A stretch of 23,030 bases of DNA from an uncultured Bacteroidaceae bacterium (GCA_904501945.1 CAJGCU010000026.1:1-23030), one strand, 5' to 3'; shown: positions 8,280-15,562, counted from the stretch's first letter. A program made the numbers and translations. Notes: generated by a model not told the origin, from the sequence alone.

Positions 8280-8328
8280 CCTCATTTCTGCAAAACGACT
8301 TGCGACCTGCTTTCAAATGAGGCTTTTT
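8280..8328 (+). terminator. Probable terminator after aguA
   Basis: CCTCATTT (8280-8287) pairs with AAATGAGG (8315-8322), followed by CTTTTTAT. The loop holds a smaller GCAA/TTGC hairpin. Confidence 0.55.
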
Positions 8329-8392
8329 ATCCTCAAAAAGATTCCTCGAAAAACATTTTTTTACCTAAAATATCATTTTTTGCAAAGTCGAG

Positions 8393-8424
8393 TTTGCGAT
8401 TACGAAAAAAAATGCTTACTTTTG
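8393..8424 (+). promoter_or_regulatory. Complete promoter for the AAA ATPase gene
   Basis: TTTG (8393-8396), a 20-nt spacer, then TACTTTTG (8417-8424) followed by C: a full match to the Bacteroidota promoter consensus. Transcription should begin near 8431, leaving a leader of about 77 nt. The leader includes a possible hairpin between GTCACAAA (8436-8443) and TTTGTGAC (8462-8469). Confidence 0.75.
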
Positions 8425-8453
8425 CACTAAATTTAGTCACAAAAGCATTTTTT
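8407..8453. promoter_or_regulatory. 47-bp nested palindrome over the -7 box and start point
   Basis: The centre is the perfect palindrome ACTAAATTTAGT (8426-8437). Moving out, TTTTG (8420-8424) pairs with CAAAA (8440-8444), and AAAAAATGC (8407-8415) with GCATTTTTT (8445-8453), with 1-4 nt unpaired between blocks. The left half contains the -7 box and the right half begins the transcript. It is placed like an operator, but no binding protein is identified. Confidence 0.55.
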
Positions 8454-8507
8454 CGGGTGTATTTGTGACATTCGCGAATGACATACTTTAATTAACCCAA
8501 ACGAATT

Positions 8508-9689
8508 ATGGAATCTTTTTTCCGTACCCATGCTTACTTGGTAGAGCACTTAAAAGCCCCCGTACGTCGTGACTTGATGGACGAAATCAATTGGAAAGAC
8601 CGAATGATTGGCATCAAAGGTGCTCGCGGTGTAGGTAAGACTACGTTCTTGTTACAATATGCCAAGGAGCACTTTTCTCCATACGACCATTCGTGTCTGT
8701 ATATTAACACTAACAACTTTTACGTCCAAAATGTCGGCATCACAGAATTTGCCGGCGAGTTTTACCATTCCGGCGGTAAAGTACTGCTTATTGACCAAGT
8801 TTTCAAGCAGCCAGATTGGAGTGCACAATTGCGTGAATGCTACGATCGCTACCCTGGATTGAAAATCATTTTCACAGGTTCTCCTGTGATGCGTTTGAAA
8901 GATGAAAATCCAGAGTTGAACGGCATCGTAAAATCATACAATTTACGAGGATTCTCATTCCGCGAGTTCTTGAATTTATCTACAGGACTCCAGTTGCGCT
9001 CATACACTCTTGATGAAATCATCACCAATCATAGGCAAATTGCATCAGAAATCTATTCAAAAGTAAATCCTCGAGAATATTTCCAGGCATATCTGCACCA
9101 TGGATTCTATCCGTTCTTCCTCAACAAAGTCAACTATAGCGAGAATCTGTTGAAAAACATGAACATGATGATAGAAGTTGACATTCTGCTTGTGAAACAG
9201 ATAGAACTCAAATATCTCACAAAGATTAAGCAGCTCTTCTATATGCTTACTACCAGCGGCAGCAGCGTTCCAAACGTTAGCCAGTTGGCTCAAGACTTAG
9301 GCATGAGCCGTGCTACCGTCATGCACTACATCAAGTACTTAGAGGAGGCAAGACTTGTTAATATGATTTACAGCAAGGGAGACGAATTCCCTAAAAAACC
9401 AGCTCGCGTGCTGCTTCATAATTCCAACTTGATGTACAGTTTCTACCCACGCTGCTTCGATGAGCACGATGTGTTAGAGACATTCTTCTGTAACACACTT
9501 TGGAAAGACCACAAAGTCAACAAGCACGGAAACCTGTGTTCATTCCTTATTGACGAACAGCTGGAATTCAAGATTGCAGAACACAGCACAAAGCTGAAGA
9601 GCAAAGCAAAAGCTCTCTACGCTGTCAATCAATGCGATATTGGTGAAGGCAATCAGATTCCTCTCTGGATTTTCGGCTTCCTGTATTAA
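8508..9689 (+). CDS. AAA ATPase with C-terminal helix-turn-helix (DUF4143-like)
   Basis: A 393-residue ATP-binding protein. The P-loop GARGVGKTT is at residues 38-46, the Walker B strand KVLLID ends in D96, and a sensor-like IFTGSP is at 121-126. A helix-turn-helix segment with VSQLAQDLGMSRATVMHYI lies around 257-275, followed by a nuclease-like C-terminal fold typical of the AAA_14/DUF4143 group. These proteins are abundant and variable in Bacteroidales, and their role is not settled. Candidate nuclease residues of the C-terminal part look poorly kept here (no clear ExK). It has a full promoter inside a palindrome and is transcribed toward nifJ, whose start is 58 nt downstream. Confidence 0.85.
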   Translation: MESFFRTHAYLVEHLKAPVRRDLMDEINWKDRMIGIKGARGVGKTTFLLQYAKEHFSPYDHSCLYINTNNFYVQNVGITEFAGEFYHSGGKVLLIDQVFKQPDWSAQLRECYDRYPGLKIIFTGSPVMRLKDENPELNGIVKSYNLRGFSFREFLNLSTGLQLRSYTLDEIITNHRQIASEIYSKVNPREYFQAYLHHGFYPFFLNKVNYSENLLKNMNMMIEVDILLVKQIELKYLTKIKQLFYMLTTSGSSVPNVSQLAQDLGMSRATVMHYIKYLEEARLVNMIYSKGDEFPKKPARVLLHNSNLMYSFYPRCFDEHDVLETFFCNTLWKDHKVNKHGNLCSFLIDEQLEFKIAEHSTKLKSKAKALYAVNQCDIGEGNQIPLWIFGFLY

Positions 9690-9747
9690 TAAAAGTCAAT
9701 AATTTATTTTATATAGATTTAACGTTTTATATTCACAATAAATCATT

Positions 9748-12700
9748 ATGGGTAAAGAAAAAAAATTTATTACTTGTGATGGTAATACCGCTGCTGCGCA
9801 TGTTGCATACATGTTCTCAGAGGTTGCAGCCATCTACCCTATCACTCCATCGTCTCCAATGGCAGAGCACGTGGATGAGTGGGCTGTAGCAGGTCGCAAG
9901 AATCTTTTCGGCGACACAGTTCTCGTTCAGGAAATGCAGTCAGAAGCAGGTGCAGCAGGCGCTGTACACGGTTCACTTCAGGCAGGTGCACTCACCACTA
10001 CATTCACAGCATCACAGGGTCTTCTCCTGATGATTCCTAACATGTACAAGATTGCTGGTGAACTTCTTCCTTCTGTATTCCACGTTTCAGCACGTACCAT
10101 TGCCAGCCATTCACTCTGTATCTTCGGCGACCATGGCGACGTAATGGCATGCCGCCAGACAGGCTTTGCTATGCTTTGCGAAGGCTCTGTACAGGAAGTG
10201 ATGGATCTTTCAGCTGTAGCACACCTCGCTGCACTTGAAACTCGCGTTCCATTCATCAACTTCTTCGACGGTTTCCGCACTTCACACGAGTACCACAAGA
10301 TTGAAGAGATGGACATGGAAGATATCCGTCCTCTCGTTCCAATGGATAAGGTTTCTGAATTCCGCAGCCGTGCACTCTCTCCAGAACATCCTGAAGCAAA
10401 GGGTATGGCAGAAAACCCAGAAACATTCTTCGCACACCGCGAGTCTTGTAACCCATTCTACGATGAGGTTCCAGCTGCTGTAGAGAAGTACATGGCAGCC
10501 ATTTCAAAGATTACAGGTCGCGAATACAAGCCATTCACTTACTACGGTGCAGAAGATGCCACAGAATGTATCATCCTCATGGGTTCTGCTACAGAAGCTG
10601 CACGCGAGGCTATCGACTACGCAAACGCAAACGGAAAGAAGTATGGTATGGTGTCTGTACACCTCTACCGTCCATTCTCTGTAGAGCGTCTGCTTGCAGC
10701 TATTCCACAAACAGTTAAGCGCATTGCTGTGCTTGACCGCACTAAGGAGCCAGGCGCAAACGGCGAACCTCTCTACCTCGACGTAAAAGATGCATTCTAC
10801 GGCAAGGAAAACGCTCCACTCATCGTTGGCGGCCGCTACGGACTTGGTTCTGCAGACGTTACTCCAACCATGATTCTCACTGTTTACAAGAATCTTGAAC
10901 TCCCAGAACCAAAGAATCACTTCACAGTGGGTATCATCGACGACGTTACATTCCGTTCTCTCCCACTCGAAGAGGAAATGGCACTCGGCGGCGAAGGCAT
11001 CTTCGAAGCAAAGTTCTTCGGTCTTGGTGCTGACGGTACAGTAGGTGCAAACAAGAACTCTGTAAAGATTATCGGTGACAATACTAACAAGTACTGCCAG
11101 GCTTACTTCTCTTACGACTCTAAGAAGTCAGGTGGTTTCACTTGTTCACACCTCCGTTTCGGAGACACTCCAATCCGTTCTACTTACCAGATTAAGACTC
11201 CAAACTTCGTAGCATGCCACGTTCAGGCTTACCTCCGCATGTACGACGTGCTCCGCGGTCTTCGTCAGAACGGACAGTTCCTCCTCAACACAATCTTCGA
11301 AGGTGAAGAACTTGTAAACTTCCTGCCCAACAACATCAAGAAGTATTTCGCAGAGAAGAACATCACCGTTTACTACATCAATGCAACAAAGATTGCTCAG
11401 GAAATTGGTCTTGGCAACCGCACAAATACAATCCTTCAATCTGCATTCTTCCGCATCACAGAAGTTATCCCTGTTGAACTTGCTGTAGAGCAGATGAAGA
11501 AAGCCATCGTGAAGTCTTACGGCAAGAAGGGCGAAGACATCGTTAACATGAACTTTGCTGCAGTTGACCGCGGTGGGGAATACAAGAAGCTTGACATCGA
11601 TCCAGCATGGAAGAACCTTCCAGCAGATGCTGAAATCGAGAACAACGACCCAGAATTCATCAACAAGATTGTTCGCCCAATCAACGCACAGAACGGTGAC
11701 CTTCTCCCAGTATCAGCATACAAGGGCTACGAAGACGGTATGTGGGAACAGGGCACAGCTGCATACGAAAAGCGTGGTGTTTCAGCATTCGTTCCTGAAT
11801 GGGATTCAGAGAACTGTATCCAGTGTAACAAGTGTGCATTCGTTTGTCCTCACGCAGCCATCCGCCCATTCGTTATGGACGACAAGGAGTCAGCAGGCTT
11901 CGAGAGCGCAACACTCGATATGGTAGCTCCACCAGCCCTCAAGGGCATGAAGTTCCGTATGCAGGTAAGCGTTATGGACTGTCTCGGCTGCGGCAACTGT
12001 GTTGACGTATGTCCAGGCAAGAAGGGCAACAAGGCACTCAAGATGGTTGGTCTCGAAAGCCAGCTTCCTGAACAGAAGAACTGGGACTACTGCGTAAAGA
12101 GCGTTGCTTCTAAGCAGGATCTCATCGACTACAAGGCAAACCCACGTGTAAGCCAGTTCGCTACTCCACTCTTCGAGTTCTCAGGCGCATGCTCTGGTTG
12201 TGGTGAAACTCCATACGTGAAGCTCATCTCTCAGCTCTTCGGCGACCGTCAGATGGTAGCAAACGCAACAGGTTGTTCTTCAATCTACTCAGGTTCAATC
12301 CCATCAACTCCATACACAAAGAACGCAAAGGGACAGGGTCCAGCATGGTCAAACTCTCTGTTCGAGGACTTCTGTGAATATGGTCTTGGTATGGCAATTG
12401 CCAACAAGAAGATGCGTGCTCGCATCGTAGCACTCCTCAACGAGGCATGTGCACAGGAAAGCACACCAGCAGAGTTCAAAGCTGCAGCAGAAGAGTGGAT
12501 TGCAGGCAAGGACAACGCAGACGCATCTAAGGCAGCAGCAGCTAAGCTCGCTCCAGCCATCGAGGCAGGTCGCAATGCTGGCTGTCCTGTATGCAAGCAG
12601 CTCTCAGAGCTCTCTCACTATCTCGTGAAGCGTTCACAGTGGATTATCGGTGGCGACGGTGCTTCTTACGACATCGGCTACGGTGGTCTCGACCACGCTC

Positions 12701-13302
12701 TTGCTTCTGGCGAAGACATCAACATCTTCGTTATCGACACAGAGGTTTACTCTAACACAGGCGGTCAGTCTTCAAAGGCTACTCCAATCGGTGCTATCGC
12801 ACAGTTCGCTGCAGGCGGTAAGCGCATCACCAAGAAGGACCTCGGTCTCATGCAGTCAACCTACGGCTATGTTTACGTAGCACAGGTAGCTATGGGCGCA
12901 GACAACGCACAGTGCCTCAAGGCAATCCGTGAAGCAGAAGCATACCCAGGCCCATCCCTCGTCATTGCTTACGCTCCATGTATCAACCACGGTCTCAAGG
13001 CTAAGGGCGGCATGGGCAAGAGCCAGGCAGAAGAAGCTAAGGCTGTTGAGTGCGGCTACTGGCACCTCTGGCGTTTCGACCCACGTCTTGCAGAACAGGG
13101 ACAGAACCCATTCCAGCTCGACTCAAAGGCTCCAAACTGGGACAACTTCCAGGCATTCCTCGATGGTGAGGTTCGCTACCTCTCACTCAAGAAGGTATGT
13201 CCAACAGATGCTCAGGAACTCTTCGACGCAGCCAAGAAGGCAGCACAGCACCGCTATGCAACTTATGTTCGCATGAGCAAGATTGACTACTCAGCAGAGT
13301 AA
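9748..13302 (+). CDS. nifJ: Pyruvate:ferredoxin (flavodoxin) oxidoreductase
   Basis: Oxidatively decarboxylates pyruvate to acetyl-CoA and CO2, passing electrons to ferredoxin or flavodoxin: the central step of anaerobic pyruvate metabolism. The 1184-residue single chain carries all fused domains: the N-terminal pyruvate/TPP domain (GNTAAAHVAYMFSEVAAIYP), the CoA domain, the gamma-like domain, and two 4Fe-4S motifs (C690, C693, C696, C700 and C745, C748, C751, C755). The C-terminal TPP-binding domain has CSGCGE (815-820), ATGCSS from 840, GGDG (968-971) and NTGGQ. Its narrow codon choice suggests very high expression. No consensus promoter is visible in the 58 nt upstream. Its last 18 codons, stop and following bases recur at 14550-14611. 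Confidence 0.97.
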   Translation: MGKEKKFITCDGNTAAAHVAYMFSEVAAIYPITPSSPMAEHVDEWAVAGRKNLFGDTVLVQEMQSEAGAAGAVHGSLQAGALTTTFTASQGLLLMIPNMYKIAGELLPSVFHVSARTIASHSLCIFGDHGDVMACRQTGFAMLCEGSVQEVMDLSAVAHLAALETRVPFINFFDGFRTSHEYHKIEEMDMEDIRPLVPMDKVSEFRSRALSPEHPEAKGMAENPETFFAHRESCNPFYDEVPAAVEKYMAAISKITGREYKPFTYYGAEDATECIILMGSATEAAREAIDYANANGKKYGMVSVHLYRPFSVERLLAAIPQTVKRIAVLDRTKEPGANGEPLYLDVKDAFYGKENAPLIVGGRYGLGSADVTPTMILTVYKNLELPEPKNHFTVGIIDDVTFRSLPLEEEMALGGEGIFEAKFFGLGADGTVGANKNSVKIIGDNTNKYCQAYFSYDSKKSGGFTCSHLRFGDTPIRSTYQIKTPNFVACHVQAYLRMYDVLRGLRQNGQFLLNTIFEGEELVNFLPNNIKKYFAEKNITVYYINATKIAQEIGLGNRTNTILQSAFFRITEVIPVELAVEQMKKAIVKSYGKKGEDIVNMNFAAVDRGGEYKKLDIDPAWKNLPADAEIENNDPEFINKIVRPINAQNGDLLPVSAYKGYEDGMWEQGTAAYEKRGVSAFVPEWDSENCIQCNKCAFVCPHAAIRPFVMDDKESAGFESATLDMVAPPALKGMKFRMQVSVMDCLGCGNCVDVCPGKKGNKALKMVGLESQLPEQKNWDYCVKSVASKQDLIDYKANPRVSQFATPLFEFSGACSGCGETPYVKLISQLFGDRQMVANATGCSSIYSGSIPSTPYTKNAKGQGPAWSNSLFEDFCEYGLGMAIANKKMRARIVALLNEACAQESTPAEFKAAAEEWIAGKDNADASKAAAAKLAPAIEAGRNAGCPVCKQLSELSHYLVKRSQWIIGGDGASYDIGYGGLDHALASGEDINIFVIDTEVYSNTGGQSSKATPIGAIAQFAAGGKRITKKDLGLMQSTYGYVYVAQVAMGADNAQCLKAIREAEAYPGPSLVIAYAPCINHGLKAKGGMGKSQAEEAKAVECGYWHLWRFDPRLAEQGQNPFQLDSKAPNWDNFQAFLDGEVRYLSLKKVCPTDAQELFDAAKKAAQHRYATYVRMSKIDYSAE

Positions 13303-13305
13303 TCA
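13244..13305 (+). repeat. Direct repeat, left copy: 3' end of nifJ
   Basis: The last codons of nifJ, its stop codon and three following bases. The matching copy at 14550-14611 lies 1306 bp downstream, 58 of 62 positions identical. Confidence 0.9.
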
Positions 13306-13327
13306 TCAACCAACATAACTCGTGAAT

Positions 13328-13357
13328 AAGGGGATGCAGTTCATTCTGCATCCCCTT
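13328..13357 (+). terminator. Strong intrinsic terminator after nifJ
   Basis: A perfect 12-bp stem, AAGGGGATGCAG (13328-13339) with CTGCATCCCCTT (13346-13357), a 6-nt loop and a T-rich tail (TTTCTATTTAT). It lies 25 nt after the nifJ stop. Confidence 0.9.
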
Positions 13358-13358
13358 T

Positions 13359-13442
13359 CTATTTATCGGTTGCAACTTCCATACCTTTTTCAGTTAAGGT
13401 CAAACAAACACCTCTTTTAGCCCCACGCAACACAAAATCGGC
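13359..13442 (-). pseudogene. Possible C-terminal fragment of a lost minus-strand gene
   Basis: Minus-strand frame of 27 codons ending in TAG at 13359-13361. It reads LRGAKRGVCLTLTEKGMEVAT and resembles the end of a folded protein, such as the wing and last helix of a winged-helix regulator. There is no start codon or upstream body: a stop precedes it at 13443-13445. It lies between the nifJ terminator and the Fic operators. A frame this short can arise by chance, so this is tentative. Confidence 0.25.
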
Positions 13443-13513
13443 TCAAAAATAGCAATAAATCGGCTCGATTTCTTGTATATTTGAGCCGATTCTTGTACTT
13501 TTGTGAGCCGATT
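13436..13513 (+). promoter_or_regulatory. Four-copy operator array on the Fic promoter
   Basis: AATCGGCTC occurs at 13436-13444 and 13458-13466. Its complement GAGCCGATT occurs at 13483-13491 and 13505-13513. Within each pair the start-to-start distance is exactly 22 bp, two helical turns, and the pairs face each other. Copy 3 lies between the -33 and -7 positions and copy 4 over the predicted start point, which is the geometry of a repressor. Copies 1 and 3 extend to AATCGGCTCAAA. The DNA-binding N-terminus of the Fic protein is the obvious candidate ligand, by inference. Confidence 0.75.
13472..13503 (+). promoter_or_regulatory. Promoter of the Fic gene
   Basis: TACTTTTG (13496-13503) matches the -7 consensus. 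CTTG (13472-13475) sits 20 nt upstream as a near-consensus -33. Transcription should start near 13510, giving a leader of only about 15 nt before the ATG at 13525. Confidence 0.65.
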
Positions 13514-13524
13514 CTTTTTTATGT

Positions 13525-14547
13525 ATGGATAAGAACATAGTTTTACAATACATCAAGGAGCATCCAGGTGTGTCATCGAAGCAAGTTGCTGATGCTCTGG
13601 CAGACAAAGCAAGTCTTGCCACTATCAAACGTGCCATCACCGAGTTAATCAACTCTTTCTACATCAACGTGGAGGGAAAAGCCAGAGCCACGAAATATTT
13701 TGTGTCACCCTTATTTGCCCCCATCAATTTAGATGACTACTACAGCAAGGAGGTCGATGAGCGACAGGTGCAGACAGGCTATAATTTCGACTTGATTCCC
13801 AATGTTTTGAGCCATGTCAGCCTTTTTACCGAACAAGAGATGTCCAAACTGAACACTTTGCAAGATCAGTTCGCAAAAAACTTCGCCTCACTTACCGATG
13901 AACAAAAGCGTAAGGAAATGGAACGCTTAGGTATTGACCTCAGTTGGAAGTCTTCACAGATTGAGGGGAATACCTATTCACTGCTTGAAACCGAACGCTT
14001 GTTGAAAGAAAGACAAACGGCAGCAGGCAAGACGAAAGAGGAAGCAATCATGCTACTCAACCATAAAGATGCCCTCGACTTCATCGTCGCAAATCCCAAC
14101 TATATGGAGCATTTGACCATCTCGCGCATTGAGGATATCCACAGCCTCCTTGTCAAAGAACTTGGTGTTGACCGCAATATCCGCACCCGACGTGTCGGCA
14201 TCACAGGCACCAATTACCGCCCTATCGACAACGAGTTCCAAATACGCGAGGCACTTCAACAGACTTGTGACTTAGTGAACAACAGAACAAATGTATTTGA
14301 GAAAGCACTCTTCGTTTTAGTGCTGCTATCCTATATTCAAGCTTTCAACGATGGCAACAAGCGTATTGCTCGCATCACGAGCAATGCCATCCTGATAGCC
14401 AATGGGTATTGCCCCATCTCTTTCCGTACAGTTGATAGCATCGACTACAAGAAAGCCATGTTGCTATTCTACGAACAAAACAATATCTCTGCTTTCAAAC
14501 GAATTTTCATTGACCAGTTCCGTTTCGCCGTGGAAACGTACTTCTGA
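13525..14547 (+). CDS. Fic family protein with N-terminal winged helix and degenerate active site
   Basis: A 340-residue protein. Residues 1-60 form a winged helix (KQVADALADKASLATIKRAI). The middle carries the inhibitory motif (S/T)xxxE(G/N) as S143-E147-G148 in the N-terminal position of class II Fic proteins. The flap is about 221-233 (TRRVGITGTNYRP). The Fic core reads QAFNDGNKRIAR (272-283): the anion-binding GNKR and final Arg are kept, but the catalytic His is Gln (Q272). Fic enzymes normally transfer AMP to protein hydroxyls. Without His that activity is doubtful, so the protein may be a DNA-binding sensor or regulator. I have a vague memory that some Bacteroidota relatives also lack this His, but did not check it. 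It is flanked by two nifJ 3' ends and has a four-site operator. Confidence 0.88.
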   Translation: MDKNIVLQYIKEHPGVSSKQVADALADKASLATIKRAITELINSFYINVEGKARATKYFVSPLFAPINLDDYYSKEVDERQVQTGYNFDLIPNVLSHVSLFTEQEMSKLNTLQDQFAKNFASLTDEQKRKEMERLGIDLSWKSSQIEGNTYSLLETERLLKERQTAAGKTKEEAIMLLNHKDALDFIVANPNYMEHLTISRIEDIHSLLVKELGVDRNIRTRRVGITGTNYRPIDNEFQIREALQQTCDLVNNRTNVFEKALFVLVLLSYIQAFNDGNKRIARITSNAILIANGYCPISFRTVDSIDYKKAMLLFYEQNNISAFKRIFIDQFRFAVETYF

Positions 14548-14549
14548 AA

Positions 14550-14611
14550 CACAGCACCGCCATGCTACTTATGTGCGCATGAGCAAGATTGACTACTCTG
14601 CAGAGTAATCA
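14550..14611 (+). pseudogene. Second copy of the nifJ 3' end (18 codons plus stop)
   Basis: Starts 2 nt after the Fic stop. In frame it encodes QHRHATYVRMSKIDYSAE and stop, against QHRYATYVRMSKIDYSAE in nifJ. The four base differences are TAT/CAT (Tyr to His), GCA/GCT, GTT/GTG and TCA/TCT, the last three synonymous. That pattern fits divergence while under coding selection, so the copy likely descends from a working nifJ allele of another strain and not from neutral decay. It has no start and is not a gene now. Confidence 0.9.
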
Positions 14612-14629
14612 AATCACATACTTCATCAA

Positions 14630-14664
14630 GAAAGCGGCACGTCCATCTCGGATGTGCCGCTTTC
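14630..14664 (+). terminator. Strong intrinsic terminator after the nifJ remnant
   Basis: GAAAGCGGCAC (14630-14640) pairs with GTGCCGCTTTC (14654-14664); an inner CATC/GATG can extend the stem. It begins 21 nt after the remnant's stop codon, about where the nifJ terminator sits relative to its own stop, but the sequence differs. It now ends the Fic transcript. Confidence 0.85.
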
Positions 14665-14698
14665 CTATTACCCAGTACTCACCACCACACCGCCACAC

Positions 14699-14890
14699 CG
14701 TTACAGCGCTACAGCGCTACAGTTGTAAAATGAATCAAGAAAGTCGATAGTGAATTAAAGTAATAGATTATATATTTATATATAACTATATATAATATAA
14801 TAATATATATAATATATAAATATAAAATATTTATTATTTTCATCGAGTGGAATAGTGTATTGGGAACTGTAGCGCTGTAGCACTGCAACG
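14699..14890. repeat. 192-bp MITE-like palindromic element with an A/T core
   Basis: Terminal inverted repeats of 26 bp with 2 mismatches lie at 14699-14724 and 14865-14890, built on the unit CAGCGCTA (CAGCGCTACAGCGCTACAG in the left arm). Short outer matches CGCCA (14691-14695) and TGGCG (14895-14899) extend the symmetry. The core from about 14767 to 14840 is nearly pure A and T. There is no transposase or credible open frame, and no clear target duplication. It fits a non-autonomous palindromic element; which transposase would move it is unknown. Confidence 0.65.
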
Positions 14891-14943
14891 CAGATGGCGC
14901 CAACGGGCAAAATGCGAGGCACAAGCACGTATACACCCATAAC

Positions 14944-15012
14944 CGGCACACCCGCAAACGCAATTACGACATACCCCTCACCGTAAATACCATGAAGGGC
15001 ACAACGTAAATA
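14944..15012 (-). repeat. Second array of the degenerate 23-bp repeat
   Basis: Read on the minus strand, three units of exactly 23 nt start at 15012, 14989 and 14966, opening TATTTACG, TATTTACG and TAATTGCG. Unit 1 shares TACGTTG and CCCTTCAT with the unit at 3063, in the same spacing, and TCGTAATT is shared at the unit 2/3 junction. A fourth, weaker unit may continue to about 14921. It abuts the MITE-like element. Confidence 0.55.
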
Positions 15013-15208
15013 CAACCATCAAAAAAAAACACACGTGAAAAGAAAGAAAAAACATCGTTCCCAAGAGAGTTAGACAGAAGATTGAAGAACACTGCATATA
15101 CATTACAAGGGTACTTCTCACTGCTTCCATTAGAAGACGTGGTATCAGCTCCACGCCTTAATATTAAATGCCTTTGAGAGGCTGAAGGCTAAAAAAAGAA
15201 ATATTGTT

Positions 15209-15369
15209 ATGGGAAAAACAGCAAAGATTCCAGTGACAATCGGAGTCGTATTTTCTTCACCATCTTCGGTGCCATTGCTGGGCAAAAGGTGAAACATATC
15301 TCTTATATTTTCATGAAGGGCGATACGCTTTACAATGTCAAGCTTAGTAACATCACAACAGAAACATAA
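15209..15369 (+). pseudogene. Decayed small membrane-protein ORF (frameshifted)
   Basis: From the ATG at 15209 the frame reads MGKTAKIPVTIGVVF and soon ends. A shift of one base near 15255 joins it to FTIFGAIAGQKVKH and then IFMKGDTLYNVKLSNITTET with a stop at 15367-15369. Joined, this would be a protein of about 53 residues with one membrane segment. The family is not recognised. The rest of 15013-15502 shows only short frames that I cannot support as genes. Confidence 0.3.
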
Positions 15370-15502
15370 GAAACTCTTGCTTCGATATTACAGATTCGTT
15401 CCACTTAAAATAATTTCGAAACCTTCTAAAAATGTCAATTTAATAAGTTCCAAGACAAGTGAAGGCTTCTTTACTTAAAAAAATCTCATACAATAACACT
15501 AA

Positions 15503-15534
15503 AGGCTCGGCACATCCATGAATGTACCGAGCCT
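15503..15534 (-). terminator. Terminator of the alanine dehydrogenase gene
   Basis: AGGCTCGG (15503-15510) pairs with CCGAGCCT (15527-15534), extended by ACAT/ATGT after one mismatch, with a 6-nt loop. On the minus strand it follows the ald stop by 28 nt and leads into a short T run. Confidence 0.75.
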
Positions 15535-15562
15535 GTCATATCTATCCTTAGACGGACAAGTG

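Noticed and set aside
13436..13513. Short regularly spaced repeats as a CRISPR array
   Set aside because: Units are 9 bp, in mixed orientation, with spacers of 13-16 nt over a promoter; no cas genes are present.
14770..14840. A/T-rich block as a replication origin
   Set aside because: No DnaA-box cluster and no dnaA, dnaN or partition genes nearby; it is the core of a palindromic element.
14776..15015. 79-codon minus-strand open frame across the 23-bp repeats and A/T core
   Set aside because: It consists of repeat units plus a low-complexity Ile/Tyr tail from the A/T core and has no independent coding signal.
15335..15478. 47-codon basic ORF starting MSSLVTSQQKHKK
   Set aside because: It overlaps the frameshifted ORF in another frame, has no recognisable features and is short enough to occur by chance.
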